Source of the DNA: Streptomyces cyaneofuscatus
Lineage (GTDB): Bacteria; Actinomycetota; Actinomycetes; Streptomycetales; Streptomycetaceae
DNA: 62,747 bases
NCBI RefSeq assembly: GCF_000718135.1
Contig: NZ_JOEM01000031.1
Coordinates: forward strand, 1 to 62,747
Direction of reading: 5' to 3'
In this document: one piece after another, positions 32,189-42,185 of the stretch
How positions within the stretch are numbered: position 1 is the first letter of the stretch
Layout of the letters: each line of letters begins with the position of its first letter
The notes under the pieces: generated by a model
What the model was told of the DNA's origin: nothing
Databases searched by the model: none
The model's input: only the letters and a program-made list of their open reading frames with translations
Translations under genes and position numbers: made by a program

Positions 32189-35100
32189 ATGTCTACTTCC
32201 TTTGCCGATCTCCAGTCCCAGCTCGGACAGCTCTCGCTCCGTGACGCGAACCGGCTCGGCCGGCGCCTCGAAGGAGCGCGCCGCATCCGCAAGCCCGAGG
32301 CCCGCCAGTCCGTGCTGGACGAGATCGCGGCCGAGGCGGGCAAGGCGGCCGAACGGCTCGCGGCGCGCGCGGCCCGGCTGCCGGCCCTGTCGTACCCGGA
32401 AGAGCTGCCGGTCAGCCAGAAGAAGGACGAGATCCTGGAGGCGATACGCGACCACCAGGTCGTGATCGTCGCCGGTGAGACGGGGTCCGGGAAGACCACG
32501 CAGATCCCCAAGATCTGTATGGAGCTGGGGCGCGGCGTCCGGGGCATGATCGGGCACACCCAGCCCCGCCGGATCGCCGCCCGCACGGTCGCGGAGCGGG
32601 TCGCGGACGAGCTGAAGACGCCGCTGGGCGAGACCGTCGGCTGGAAGGTCCGCTTCACCGATCAGGTGAACCCGGAGTCGACGTATCTGAAGCTGATGAC
32701 GGACGGCATCCTGCTCGCCGAGATCCAGACGGACCGCGAGCTGCTGGCGTACGACACGATCATCATCGACGAGGCCCACGAGCGGTCGCTGAACATCGAC
32801 TTCCTGCTCGGCTATCTGGCCCGGCTGCTGCCGAAGCGTCCGGATCTGAAGGTCGTCATCACCTCGGCGACCATCGACCCGGAGCGGTTCGCGCGCCATT
32901 TCGGCGAGGCGCCGATCGTGGAGGTCAGCGGGCGGACGTACCCGGTGGAGGTGCGGTATCGCCCCCTCCTCGAAGACGACAGCGAGGACTCCGACCGCGA
33001 CCAGATCACCGCGATCTGCGACGCCGTCGACGAGCTGAGCCACGAGGCCCCCGGTGACGTCCTGGTCTTCCTCTCAGGCGAGCGCGAGATCCGGGACACG
33101 GCGGACGCGCTGAACAAGCGGAACCTCAGGCACACCGAGGTGCTCCCCCTCTACGCGCGCCTCTCGCACGCCGAGCAGCACCGCGTCTTCCAGCGCCACA
33201 CGGGACGCCGCATCGTCCTCGCGACCAACGTCGCCGAGACCTCGCTGACCGTCCCCGGCATCAAATACGTGATCGACCCGGGCAACGCCCGTATCTCCCG
33301 CTACAGCCACCGCACCAAGGTCCAGCGGCTGCCCATCGAGCGGATCTCCCAGGCCAGCGCCAACCAGCGCAAGGGCCGTTGCGGCCGTACGTCGGACGGC
33401 ATCTGCATCCGGCTGTACTCGGAGGACGACTTCGTCACCCGGCCGGAGTTCACCGATCCGGAGATCCTGCGGACCAACCTGGCCTCCGTCATCCTCCAGA
33501 TGACCGCGGCCGGGCTCGGCGACATCGAGAAGTTCCCGTTCATCGACCCGCCGGACCACCGCAACATCCGCGACGGTGTTCAGCTCCTCCAGGAGCTGGG
33601 TGCCCTCGACCCGGGTGAGAAGGATCCGAAGAAGCGGCTGACCCCGCTCGGCCGCAAGCTCTCCCAGCTGCCCGTCGACCCGCGCCTGGCCCGCATGGTC
33701 ATCGAGGCCGACAAGAACGGCTGCGCCCGCGAGGTCATGGTCATCGCCGCCGCGCTCTCCATCCAGGACCCGCGCGAGCGGCCCCAGGAGAAGCAGACGC
33801 AGGCCGACCAGAACCACGCCCGGTTCAAGGACGAGACGTCCGACTTCCTGGCGTACCTGAATCTGTGGGCCTACGTCCGCGAGCAGCAGAAGGAGCGTGG
33901 CTCGTCCTCGTTCCGCCGGATGTGCAAGCAGGAGTATCTGAACTTCCTGCGCATCCGCGAATGGCAGGACATCTACGCGCAGCTGCGTACGGTCGCGAAG
34001 CAGATGGGCATCGTCGTCGAGGAGCCCAAGGGCGACGCGTCGATCCCCGAGCAGGCGGTGCACACCTCGCTGCTGGCCGGGCTGCTGTCGCACATCGGGC
34101 TGAAGGACACCGAGAAGAACGAGTACCTGGGCGCGCGCAGCGCCAAGTTCGCGATCTTCCCCGGGTCCGCGCTGTTCAAGAAGCAGCCGCGGTTCGTGAT
34201 GTCGGCGGAGCTGGTGGAGACCTCCCGCCTCTGGGCGCGGGTCAACGCCAAGGTGGAGCCCGAGTGGATCGAGCCGCTGGCGCAGCACCTGCTGAAGCGC
34301 ACCTACAGCGAGCCGCACTGGGAGAAGGACCAGGCCGCGGTGATGGCGTACGAGCGGGTCACGCTCTACGGGGTGCCGATCATCGCCCAGCACAAGATCA
34401 ATTTCGGCCGAATCGACCAGGAGGCCTCGCGGGACCTGTTCATCCGCAACGCCCTGGTCGAGGGCGACTGGCGCACCCACCACCAGTTCTTCCACGACAA
34501 CCGCAAACTCCTCGGCGAGGTCGAGGAGTTGGAGCACCGCGCCCGGCGCCGCGACATCCTCGTGGACGACGAGACGCTCTTCGACTTCTACGATCAGCGC
34601 ATTCCGGAGCACATCGTCTCCGGGGCGCACTTCGACTCCTGGTGGAAGAACAAGAAGCGCGAGGAGCCGGACGCCCTCGACTTCGAGCGCTCCATGCTGA
34701 TCAACGAGAAGGCCGGGGCCGTCACCAAGGACGACTACCCGGACTCCTGGCGGCAGGGGAAGCTCAAGTTCAAGGTGACGTACCAGTTCGAGCCCGGCGC
34801 CGACGCGGACGGCGTGACCGTCCACATCCCGCTCCAGGTGCTCAACCAGGTCACCTCCGAGGGCTTCGACTGGCAGATCCCGGGACTGCGCGAGGAGGTC
34901 GTCACCGAGCTGATCCGCTCGCTGCCGAAGCCGATCCGCCGGCACTACGTCCCCGCGCCGAACTACGCCGACAAGTTCCTGGACCGGGCGGTCCCGCTCC
35001 AGGAGCCGCTGCCGTTCACCCTGGCGCGGGAGCTCCAGCGGATGGTCGGCGTCCCGGTCACGGCCGACGACTTCGACCTCTCCCGGGTCCCGGACCACCT

Positions 35101-36121
35101 GCAGATCACGTTCCGGATCGTCGACGAGCGGCGCCGCAAGGTGGCCGAGGACAAGGACCTGGAGGCGCTGAAGCTCCAGCTGCGCCCGAAGGCCCGCCAG
35201 GCGCTCTCCAAGGCCGCCGCGGCGACCGCCGGGCCCTCCGGAGAGTCCATCGAGCGCTCGGGCCTCACGGACTGGACGATCGGCACGCTGAACAAGGTCT
35301 TCGAGACGCGGCGGGCCGGGCAGCCGGTGAAGGCGTACCCCGCTCTCGTGGACCAGGGCGACACCGTCGCCGTACGCCTCTTCGACACCGTGGCCGAGCA
35401 GCAGCAGGCGATGTGGCGCGGCACCCGGCGGCTGATCATGCTGAACATCCCGGTCAACCCGGCGAAGTTCGCGTCGGACCGGCTGAGCAATCAGCAGAAG
35501 CTGGCGCTGTCCCGTAATCCGCACGGCTCGGTCCAGGCCCTCTTCGAGGACTGCGCCACCGCCGCCGCCGACCGGCTGATCGCCGCGTACGGCGGGCCGG
35601 CGTGGGACGAGAAGGCGTTCCGGACGCTGTACGACAAGGTGCGCGCCGATCTGGTGGACCTGACCGTCCGCACGATCGACCAGGTGCAGCAGATCCTGGC
35701 CGCCTGGCAGGCCTGTGAGCGCCGGCTGAAGTCGACGAACAGCCTGACGCTGGTCGCCAACGTCACCGACGTACGGGAGCAGCTGGCCCGTCTCGTACCG
35801 CCCGGTTTCGTTACGGCCACCGGACTGCGCCGGCTGCCCGACCTGATGCGGTACCTCGTGGCGGCCGACCGGCGGCTCCAGCAGATGCCGACGGCCGTCC
35901 AGCGGGACACCACGCGGATGGCGAAGGTCCACGAGATGCAGGACGAGTACGCGTGGCTGCTCGAACAGCTCCCGCAGGGGCGGCCGGTGGGGCAGGAGGT
36001 GCTGGACGTCCGCTGGATGATCGAGGAGCTGCGGGTCAGCTACTTCGCGCACGCGCTGGGCACGGCGTTCCCCGTCTCGGACAAGCGGATCGTGAAGGCG
36101 ATCGACGCCCTGGCGCCCTGA
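32189..36121 (+). CDS. hrpA: HrpA-type DEAH ATP-dependent RNA helicase
   Basis: 1310-aa helicase of usual HrpA length. Walker A is GETGSGKTTQ (96-105), Walker B is DEAH (from residue 194), motif III is SAT in VITSATID, and the C-terminal RecA fold carries QRKGRCGR. The HA2, OB and long DUF3418 regions follow. HrpA is a cytoplasmic RNA helicase linked to mRNA processing and ribosome rescue in E. coli. ATG 32189 is the first start; no strong ribosome site is seen. It is followed within about 120 bp by a tRNA-Asp gene. Confidence 0.95.
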   Translation: MSTSFADLQSQLGQLSLRDANRLGRRLEGARRIRKPEARQSVLDEIAAEAGKAAERLAARAARLPALSYPEELPVSQKKDEILEAIRDHQVVIVAGETGSGKTTQIPKICMELGRGVRGMIGHTQPRRIAARTVAERVADELKTPLGETVGWKVRFTDQVNPESTYLKLMTDGILLAEIQTDRELLAYDTIIIDEAHERSLNIDFLLGYLARLLPKRPDLKVVITSATIDPERFARHFGEAPIVEVSGRTYPVEVRYRPLLEDDSEDSDRDQITAICDAVDELSHEAPGDVLVFLSGEREIRDTADALNKRNLRHTEVLPLYARLSHAEQHRVFQRHTGRRIVLATNVAETSLTVPGIKYVIDPGNARISRYSHRTKVQRLPIERISQASANQRKGRCGRTSDGICIRLYSEDDFVTRPEFTDPEILRTNLASVILQMTAAGLGDIEKFPFIDPPDHRNIRDGVQLLQELGALDPGEKDPKKRLTPLGRKLSQLPVDPRLARMVIEADKNGCAREVMVIAAALSIQDPRERPQEKQTQADQNHARFKDETSDFLAYLNLWAYVREQQKERGSSSFRRMCKQEYLNFLRIREWQDIYAQLRTVAKQMGIVVEEPKGDASIPEQAVHTSLLAGLLSHIGLKDTEKNEYLGARSAKFAIFPGSALFKKQPRFVMSAELVETSRLWARVNAKVEPEWIEPLAQHLLKRTYSEPHWEKDQAAVMAYERVTLYGVPIIAQHKINFGRIDQEASRDLFIRNALVEGDWRTHHQFFHDNRKLLGEVEELEHRARRRDILVDDETLFDFYDQRIPEHIVSGAHFDSWWKNKKREEPDALDFERSMLINEKAGAVTKDDYPDSWRQGKLKFKVTYQFEPGADADGVTVHIPLQVLNQVTSEGFDWQIPGLREEVVTELIRSLPKPIRRHYVPAPNYADKFLDRAVPLQEPLPFTLARELQRMVGVPVTADDFDLSRVPDHLQITFRIVDERRRKVAEDKDLEALKLQLRPKARQALSKAAAATAGPSGESIERSGLTDWTIGTLNKVFETRRAGQPVKAYPALVDQGDTVAVRLFDTVAEQQQAMWRGTRRLIMLNIPVNPAKFASDRLSNQQKLALSRNPHGSVQALFEDCATAAADRLIAAYGGPAWDEKAFRTLYDKVRADLVDLTVRTIDQVQQILAAWQACERRLKSTNSLTLVANVTDVREQLARLVPPGFVTATGLRRLPDLMRYLVAADRRLQQMPTAVQRDTTRMAKVHEMQDEYAWLLEQLPQGRPVGQEVLDVRWMIEELRVSYFAHALGTAFPVSDKRIVKAIDALAP

Positions 36122-36167
36122 GACAGGGGGTGGTGAGGCGGTGACGGTGTCACCACCAGGAGTGAAG

Positions 36168-36197
36168 TCGACCTGGGCCTCCCACCTCCTGTACAGT
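36168..36197 (+). promoter_or_regulatory. Promoter of tRNA-Asp copy 2
   Basis: -35 TCGACC (36168-36173) and -10 TACAGT (36192-36197), 18 bp apart, begin 70 bp upstream of the tRNA. Predicted. Confidence 0.5.
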
Positions 36198-36237
36198 CTG
36201 GTTTCGCAGCAAGCCGCAAGGCAAGCGGCGAAAACCT

Positions 36238-36312
36238 GGTCCTGTGGAGCAGTTTGGAGTGCTCGCCACCCTGTCAAGGTGGAGGCCGCGGGTTCAAATC
36301 CCGTCAGGACCG
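36238..36312 (+). tRNA. tRNA-Asp (anticodon GUC), copy 2
   Basis: A 75-nt cloverleaf identical over its full length to 3168-3242, with different flanks. Anticodon loop CTGTCAA gives GUC. It lies directly downstream of hrpA. Confidence 0.95.
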
Positions 36313-36319
36313 CAGTGAC

Positions 36320-36350
36320 GAAAGCCCGGATCGTTTCGATCCGGGCTTTC
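36320..36350 (+). terminator. Terminator of tRNA-Asp copy 2
   Basis: GAAAGCCCGGATCG (36320-36333) pairs with CGATCCGGGCTTTC (36337-36350) around a 3-nt loop, 8 bp after the tRNA. Confidence 0.85.
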
Positions 36351-36452
36351 GTGCGTCTTGACGGCGCCTTCCGCCGCGGGTACCCCGTAGGGACGAGGCT
36401 GTCCCTGTTTCCCTCGGCGAGGGGCGGCCGGGCCCACCGGGAGGTGGCTCAC

Positions 36453-36746
36453 ATGTCCGCGTCCACAGCACGACACGAGACCCGCGCACTGCTCCGCGCG
36501 CATCTGGCCGCTGCTTACGGCTACGGCCACCTCACCCGCCACTGCCCGGTCTGCCACCGGCTCCTGCGCCTCGCCATGGAGCCCGGGGACGGGGAGGGCG
36601 ACCGGCAGACCCGTGGCTCCGGGGCGGCCGCGGAGCCTCCGTACGGGCCGCAGGAGCCCCGGGAGGGCGCCGCGAGCCCGTCGGCGGCCGAGGACGCCCC
36701 CGCCGAGCCGGCCGGGGACGAGGACGAAAGACCCTCCACTCCATGA
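36453..36746 (+). CDS. DUF6274 family protein
   Basis: 97-aa protein. The first 45 residues (ARHETRALLRAHLAAAYGYG, then HCPVCHRLLRLAM) carry a CxxC pair with neighbouring His that could bind zinc. The rest is a disordered Glu/Pro/Ala tail. I recognise it as the small DUF6274-type protein found next to bldC in Streptomyces. ATG 36453 follows GGGAGG (36439-36444). Function unknown. Confidence 0.75.
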   Translation: MSASTARHETRALLRAHLAAAYGYGHLTRHCPVCHRLLRLAMEPGDGEGDRQTRGSGAAAEPPYGPQEPREGAASPSAAEDAPAEPAGDEDERPSTP

Positions 36747-37357
36747 CCATCGGCCGGATGATTCCGCGTCCGGACAGTGGCAGGCTCGTAGTTGGCAAGC
36801 ATCAGGCAGTGTGACGGGTGTCACCGAAAGAGTTTTCAGACCGGGGTACTTTACGCCTGTCCTACAACTGGCGAATTTAATATGTGCAATTGCACCACCC
36901 CGACCGTTCGGCCGGACCGTTCCGTCCGGGGCTGTCCCACCGAGTCCGGGACGCTCACCCACACTCCCGCACAGACCCGCTCACAGACCCACGAAGGGCG
37001 CCGGGACGGACGGCGGGCCCTGCGCAGCACGGGCCGTGGAGGGCCCGGAAGCCGACCGACCACCCGGTTATCGTTCAGCCGTCCTCAGGCCCCTCACAGG
37101 GTGTGCGAGGGGCGTACGCGGGCACGAGAGGCCTCGGTGGTGCGATGCCGGCCCGGAGGCTCCAGGGCATAAAAAGATCGCGCTGGACCCGGCGGAGTCC
37201 AGCGCGATCAAAAACGACGTACCCGTACACAGGCATGACGCCCGTTGGGGCAGGCGTCCGTCGAGTGGAGCTATGTATGGGCGGCCTGGGGTTGGGGGAC
37301 CTGGCGGCTGCCCGGTTGTGATGCCGTACTGCTGTTGAGCTGCGTGGCAGGGGTGTG
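36747..37357. other. Long noncoding stretch downstream of bldC
   Basis: 611 bp between the DUF6274 gene and the end of bldC. It contains an A+T-rich patch (36826-36900) with a perfect 12-bp palindrome GTGCAATTGCAC (36884-36895) and, nearer bldC, a bidirectional terminator (37171-37214). Open frames here lack ribosome sites and recognisable protein features. Confidence 0.5.
37171..37214. terminator. Bidirectional terminator after bldC
   Basis: GATCGCGCTGGAC (37176-37188) pairs with GTCCAGCGCGATC (37197-37209), flanked by AAAAA on both sides, so it gives a U-run in either direction. About 150 bp past the bldC stop. Confidence 0.85.
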
Positions 37358-37564
37358 TCAGGCCTCGCTGCGCTGCTGCGGAATACCCGCAAGCAGTGCG
37401 CGGACCTCTGCCTCGCGGTACCGGCGGTGTCCACCGAGCGTGCGGATGGACGTGAGCTTGCCAGCCTTGGCCCAACGGGTGACCGTCTTCGGGTCCACGC
37501 GGAACATCGTGGCAACCTCAGCCGGGGTCAGCAGCGGCTCGGCATCAGGGGTGCGAGCGGTCAT
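37358..37564 (-). CDS. bldC: BldC developmental regulator
   Basis: 68-aa MerR-type winged-helix protein identical in layout to Streptomyces BldC: LLTPAEVATMFRVDPKTVTR, then AKAGKLTSIRTLGGHRRYRE. BldC binds head-to-tail on direct repeats, holds back the switch from growth to sporulation and affects antibiotic genes. Ribosome site GAGGAGG precedes ATG 37564. It stands alone between two noncoding gaps of about 600 bp. Confidence 0.97.
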   Translation of the reverse strand: MTARTPDAEPLLTPAEVATMFRVDPKTVTRWAKAGKLTSIRTLGGHRRYREAEVRALLAGIPQQRSEA

Positions 37565-38187
37565 GAGCGGCCTCCTCGGGAGAACCGAACCTTCTCGGTT
37601 CTTTCCTCTAAATTCTGCACCTTGACCCGCGTTGCCCGAAATGGCGGACGCGGGCCGAGTCGGTTATAGGACGAACGGCTTGTCCTCGGCACTACAACTA
37701 CACCATCCGTCCAGCCGCGTCGGCCAAACCGATGGAATTGCCCTCCAGGTGTTCATCAGCGACGGAAGCCGATGGACCATGCCATAGCGGACAGTCACAC
37801 CACCGTGACGATCAGTCACAGAGCGATCAGGAGTCGTCAGACCCCCCATAGAGTGCAATGCTGAGTATTCCGCCCTTACTTGGACGGAAGGAGCCCTCCC
37901 CGGACTCCTTGTCCTATTTTGGCACGAGGAGTAGGGATGGGCGCAAGGGCCCCGTTAGTGCTATCCATCACGCTTGAGGCAAAGGCCCGGTTCGGGACGT
38001 AGGTCCTGGAGCGAGAGGCGTACTCTTCCGCCCCACCCACCACACGTGTCCCACGGGACGCGGGTTCACGGCCCGTCAGCTCTCTCCTCCTTCCCGCACT
38101 TCGCCCGGTCCGCCCGGCCTTCCGGTCCGTCCTGGATGAAGGATGCCCCGGTTCCGTCACGTTGATGCCGCTGTGGGTCTTTTCACG
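37565..38187. promoter_or_regulatory. bldC upstream region
   Basis: 623-bp noncoding region holding the bldC promoter. An inverted repeat AGAACCGA/TCGGTTCT lies at about 37580-37602, followed by an A+T-rich run CTCTAAATTCTG, and the stretch 37660-37860 is lower in GC than its surroundings. I could not fix a single promoter. No convincing gene. Confidence 0.5.
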
Positions 38188-39060
38188 TCAATTGGTGAAC
38201 TGGCGGTCCCGCACCGCCCGCCACCGCTCCGCGAGGCGCGCGTACGCCTCCCCGGCGCCCTCGCTGTCACCGTTCCCCAGCGCCGCGAGCCCCTCCGCCA
38301 CATCCGCGGCCGACCGGTCCCCGGCGAGCTGCCCGGCGGGGAGCGCGTGCACCAGGCCCCCGTAGTCCAGCTCCACGAGCGAGCGCGGATGGAACTCCTC
38401 CAGCCAGCGCCCCACGTCCACCAGCCCCTCGGTGAGGGGGCCGTCGGCCACGTTCTCCCGCAAAGTCCGCAGCCCCCGGGCCAGCCGGCGCCGGGCCTCC
38501 ACCATCGGCGTCCGGTAGCGCAGCACCGGCTCCCCGCCCTCGCCGTCGGCCGCCGCGTACTCCCGCTCCTCGTCCCGGAAGAGGACGAACCACCGCACCG
38601 GGACCTGCCACACCGTCGTACGGATCCACGGCCGCGCGTCCGGGTTCCGGCGCTGCCAGCGCTCGTGATCCGCCCGCGCCTGGCCCCGCACCACCCCGGG
38701 CAGCAGGGCGTCCAGCACGTTGGCCGGAAACATTCCCCCCTGCCCGCCCGTCCCCTCCAGCTCCTCCAGCGCGAGCCACCCCCGCAGCCGGGTCCGCCAC
38801 GGGCAGACGCACACCACCCCGTCCAGCTCCGCCACGAACGCGTCGCCGCTCTCGTGCACGGGCACCCCGACCGGCGGGGTCGGCACCAAGTCGGCCAGCG
38901 AACGGCGCAGTTCGTCCTGGGCGGTGGGCAGCACCGGGCGCTGCGCGTAACGGGCCCAGTGACTGCGCTCGGGCTCCGCGAAGGCGGCGAGCGGCTCGTA
39001 CACCCGGAGGTAGGACGTGTAAGGGACGAGCACTGAAGACACCACCGACATGCAGCGCAT
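38188..39060 (-). CDS. Conserved hypothetical protein
   Basis: About 290-aa protein, Arg-rich, with no signal peptide or membrane helix and no motif I can name. It lies between bldC and the vdh gene. ATG 39060 or 39051 (MSVVSSVLVPYTSYLRVYEP) is the probable start; an upstream start at 39144 would add a low-complexity tail. Codon bias along the frame is normal for a Streptomyces gene. Function unknown. Confidence 0.7.
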   Translation of the reverse strand: MRCMSVVSSVLVPYTSYLRVYEPLAAFAEPERSHWARYAQRPVLPTAQDELRRSLADLVPTPPVGVPVHESGDAFVAELDGVVCVCPWRTRLRGWLALEELEGTGGQGGMFPANVLDALLPGVVRGQARADHERWQRRNPDARPWIRTTVWQVPVRWFVLFRDEEREYAAADGEGGEPVLRYRTPMVEARRRLARGLRTLRENVADGPLTEGLVDVGRWLEEFHPRSLVELDYGGLVHALPAGQLAGDRSAADVAEGLAALGNGDSEGAGEAYARLAERWRAVRDRQFTN

Positions 39061-39227
39061 CGTGCCACGCCGGTACACCCCCTTGGGGTGATCCTCGGCA
39101 CGGGGGCAGATCCGCGCCGCCGGAGGACTTACGCTCTTGCCCATCGGACCGGCCGTGCCGGTCGGTCCGGGGCTCTCCCCACCCCTAGGAGAGCCTCTCC
39201 GCCGCTTCGTACTTGGGAGTCACCACA

Positions 39228-40310
39228 GTGACCGATGTGACTAACGGCGTCCTGCACACCCTGTTCCACTCGGATCAGGGGGGACACGAGCAAGTCGTGA
39301 TCTGCCAGGACCGTGCCACCGGCCTCAAGGCCGTCATCGCCCTCCACAACACCGCCCTCGGGCCCGGCCTCGGCGGCACCCGCTTCTACCCGTACGCGAC
39401 CGAGGCCGAGGCCGTCGCCGACGCGCTGAACCTGTCGCGCGGGATGTCGTACAAGAACGCCCTGGCCGGGCTCGACCACGGTGGCGGCAAAGCCGTCATC
39501 ATCGGCGACCCGGAGAAGATCAAGACCGAGGAACTCCTCCTGGCCTACGGCCGGTTCGTCGCCTCGCTCGGCGGCCGGTACGTCACCGCCTGCGACGTCG
39601 GCACCTACGTCGCCGACATGGACGTCGTCGCCCGGGAGTGCCGCTGGACCACCGGCCGCTCCCCCGAGAACGGCGGCGCCGGCGACTCCTCCGTCCTCAC
39701 CGCCTTCGGTGTCTTCCAGGGCATGCGGGCCTCGGCCCAGCACCTGTGGGGCGACCCGACGCTGCGCGGCCGCAAGGTCGGCGTCGCCGGGGTCGGCAAG
39801 GTGGGCCACCACCTCGTCGAGCACCTGCTCTCCGACGGCGCCGAGGTCCTGATCACCGATGTCCGCGAGGAGTCGGTGCGCCGCATCACCGATCTGCACC
39901 CCGAGGTCACCGTGGTGGCCGACACCGAGACCCTGATCCGCACCGAGGGCCTCGACATCTACGCGCCCTGCGCGCTCGGCGGCGCCCTGAACGACGAGAC
40001 CGTGCCGGTGCTCACGGCGAAGGTGGTCTGCGGCGCGGCCAACAACCAGCTGGCCCACCCGGGCGTCGAGAAGGACCTGGCCGACCGGTCGGTTCTCTAC
40101 GCCCCTGACTACGTGGTCAACGCCGGTGGCGTGATCCAGGTCGCCGACGAGCTGCACGGGTTCGACTTCGACCGGTGCAAGGCGAAGGCCACGAAGATCT
40201 TCGACACCACGCTGGAAATATTCGCACGTGCGAAGGCGGACGGCATTCCGCCCGCCGCCGCGGCCGACCGCATCGCCGAGCAGCGGATGGCCGAGGCGCG
40301 CGGCCGCTGA
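39228..40310 (+). CDS. vdh: Valine (Glu/Leu/Phe/Val) dehydrogenase
   Basis: 360-aa NAD-dependent amino acid dehydrogenase that oxidatively deaminates branched-chain amino acids to 2-oxoacids, feeding precursors for fatty acids and polyketides. The catalytic Lys region is [20 protein letters not shown], and the Rossmann motif is GVAGVGKVG. Nearly the whole sequence matches Streptomyces Vdh as I recall it. GTG 39228 is preceded by GGGAG (39215-39219). A hairpin follows the stop. Confidence 0.95.
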   Translation: MTDVTNGVLHTLFHSDQGGHEQVVICQDRATGLKAVIALHNTALGPGLGGTRFYPYATEAEAVADALNLSRGMSYKNALAGLDHGGGKAVIIGDPEKIKTEELLLAYGRFVASLGGRYVTACDVGTYVADMDVVARECRWTTGRSPENGGAGDSSVLTAFGVFQGMRASAQHLWGDPTLRGRKVGVAGVGKVGHHLVEHLLSDGAEVLITDVREESVRRITDLHPEVTVVADTETLIRTEGLDIYAPCALGGALNDETVPVLTAKVVCGAANNQLAHPGVEKDLADRSVLYAPDYVVNAGGVIQVADELHGFDFDRCKAKATKIFDTTLEIFARAKADGIPPAAAADRIAEQRMAEARGR

Positions 40311-40316
40311 CGCGTA

Positions 40317-40353
40317 CGCGGGTCGCACAGGTACGACACGCGTGCGACCCGCG
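40317..40353 (+). terminator. Terminator of vdh
   Basis: CGCGGGTCGCAC (40317-40328) pairs with GTGCGACCCGCG (40342-40353), just after the stop. The remaining 283 bp to the next gene hold its promoter, which I cannot place precisely, and no other gene. Confidence 0.8.
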
Positions 40354-40636
40354 TGCGGATACGCGTACGACCCGCAGGCCGGCGGGAGACAAGACTCACG
40401 CCGGTCGGCGGGTCGTGCGTGCAGAAGAGGTTAAAATCGCAGTTGACCAGCGGGGACGGGGCTCCTCACTGGCCCTGCACCGGGGCGCAAGACGCGGGCG
40501 GCGTACCGTATGGCCACGGAAGCAGGTACCGTTAAAGCCCTACGGGCGCGGTCTCTCTGTCGAGAGTCCGTCCTGAAACATGAACGCGTGTCAAGACTCT
40601 GGGGCCGTCGAGCCCCGTCACCGAGGGGGTCGAGCC

Positions 40637-40894
40637 ATGGGGCGCGGCCGGGCAAAGGCCAAGCAGACCAAGGTCGCCCGCCAGCTGAAGTACAGCAGCG
40701 GCGGGACGGACCTGTCGCGTCTGGCCAATGAGCTGGGCGCATCGCCTTCGAGTCAGCCACCGAACGCCGAGCCGTTCGAGGACGACGACGAGGAAGATGA
40801 CCCGTACGCACAGTACGCGGATCGCTACAACCAGGACGATGACGAGGATCAGGACGACCAGTCCGGTCCGTCGTCACAGCGCCGCGGCGCTTGA
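40637..40894 (+). CDS. DUF3073 domain protein
   Basis: 85-aa actinobacterial protein of unknown function. The basic N-terminus MGRGRAKAKQTKVARQLKYS is typical of DUF3073, followed by a strongly acidic Asp/Glu tail. The charge split suggests nucleic-acid or ribosome contact, but this is not known. ATG 40637 sits at the conserved family start. It converges with purM. Confidence 0.88.
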   Translation: MGRGRAKAKQTKVARQLKYSSGGTDLSRLANELGASPSSQPPNAEPFEDDDEEDDPYAQYADRYNQDDDEDQDDQSGPSSQRRGA

Positions 40895-40911
40895 CCTCGC
40901 GCTGACACATC

Positions 40912-40942
40912 AACCCGGTCCGGGCCTGCCCCGGGCCGGGTT
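40912..40942 (+). terminator. Terminator of the DUF3073 gene
   Basis: Hairpin with arms AACCCGGtCCGGG and CCCGGgCCGGGTT about 18 bp after the stop codon. Confidence 0.7.
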
Positions 40943-41013
40943 CTGTGTGTCCTGACCCGGTTCCGGCGCGTTCCGGCGTGTCCTGATCCGGTCCCGGTGC
41001 AGTTCGCGCCGTG

Positions 41014-41038
41014 GTGCGCCGGGCGGGGCCCGGCGCAC
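41014..41038 (-). terminator. Terminator of purM
   Basis: GTGCGCCGGG (41014-41023) pairs with CCCGGCGCAC (41029-41038), 14 bp past the purM stop on the minus strand. Confidence 0.75.
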
Positions 41039-41051
41039 GGCGGCGTGCGGT

Positions 41052-42125
41052 TCAGCGTGCGTAGCTGCCGGTCAGCTCGGCGCCCGTGGTGCGGTCACCG
41101 CGGTCGGTGATCTCACCGGCGACCCAGGAGTCGACCCCGCGGTCGGCCAGGGTCGTCAGCGCGGCGTCCACCGAGTCGGCCGGGACGATCGCGATCATGC
41201 CGACGCCCATGTTCAGCGTCTTCTCCAGCTCCAGCTGCTCGACCTGGCCGGCCTTGCCGACGAGGTCGAAGACCGCGCCCGGCGTCCAGGTGGAGCGGTC
41301 CACGGTGGCGTGCAGCCCGGCCGGGATGACCCGGGCCAGGTTGTTCGCCAGGCCGCCGCCGGTGACGTGGCTGAAGCCGTGCACCTCGGTCGTGCGGGTG
41401 AGCGCCAGGCAGTCCAGCGAGTAGATCCTGGTCGGCTCCAGGAGCTCCTCGCCGAGCGTCCGGCCGAACTCCTCGACCTCGCGGTCCAGCGTCCAGCCGG
41501 CCCGGTCGAAGACCACGTGGCGGACGAGCGAGTACCCGTTCGAGTGAAGACCGGAGGACGCCATCGCGATGACGGCGTCACCCTCGCGGATACGGTCCGG
41601 GCCGAGCAGCCGGTCGGCCTCGACCACCCCCGTACCGGCGCCGGCGACGTCGAAGTCGTCCGGGCCGAGCAGACCAGGGTGTTCGGCCGTCTCGCCGCCG
41701 ACCAGGGCGCAGCCCGCGAGGACGCAGCCCTCGGCGATGCCCTTGACGATCGCCGCGACACGCTCGGGGTGCACCTTGCCGACGCAGATGTAGTCGGTCA
41801 TGAAGAGCGGCTCGGCACCGCAGACGACGAGGTCGTCCACGACCATGCCGACGAGGTCGTGGCCGATGGTGTCGTACACGCCCATCTGACGCGCCAGGTC
41901 CACCTTGGTCCCGACACCGTCGGTGGCGGAGGCGAGCAGCGGACGCTCGTAGCGCTTGAGCGCCGATGCGTCGAAGAGGCCGGCGAAGCCGCCGAGCCCG
42001 CCGAGGCCTGCGACCTCGGGACGCTGCGTCTTCTTCACCCACTCCTTCATCAGCTCGACGGCACGGTCACCGGCTTCGATGTCGACGCCGGCCGCCGCGT
42101 AGGAGGCACCTGTTGTCTCAGACAT
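41052..42125 (-). CDS. purM: Phosphoribosylformylglycinamidine cyclo-ligase
   Basis: 357-aa AIR synthetase, step five of purine synthesis (FGAM + ATP to AIR). Typical blocks are present: TDGVGTKVDLA, the HDLVGMVVDDL metal region, the Gly-rich GGETAEHPGLL loop, and HVTGGGLANNL. It lies 60 bp downstream of purF on the same strand, so the two are probably cotranscribed. ATG 42125. Confidence 0.96.
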   Translation of the reverse strand: MSETTGASYAAAGVDIEAGDRAVELMKEWVKKTQRPEVAGLGGLGGFAGLFDASALKRYERPLLASATDGVGTKVDLARQMGVYDTIGHDLVGMVVDDLVVCGAEPLFMTDYICVGKVHPERVAAIVKGIAEGCVLAGCALVGGETAEHPGLLGPDDFDVAGAGTGVVEADRLLGPDRIREGDAVIAMASSGLHSNGYSLVRHVVFDRAGWTLDREVEEFGRTLGEELLEPTRIYSLDCLALTRTTEVHGFSHVTGGGLANNLARVIPAGLHATVDRSTWTPGAVFDLVGKAGQVEQLELEKTLNMGVGMIAIVPADSVDAALTTLADRGVDSWVAGEITDRGDRTTGAELTGSYAR

Positions 42126-42185
42126 GGCCTGGGATCTTTCGTGTGGAGATACGGGGCTGGTGGGAGGGGCGGCGGCGCGTCCGGG

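Noticed and set aside
36792..37172. 126-codon open frame with several Cys near its start, in the gap before bldC
   Set aside because: No ribosome site, Arg/Pro-rich shadow composition after residue 45, and it crosses toward the terminator region.
40580..40636. Upstream extension of the DUF3073 gene
   Set aside because: The conserved family start MGRGRAKAKQ begins at ATG 40637; the extension has no support.
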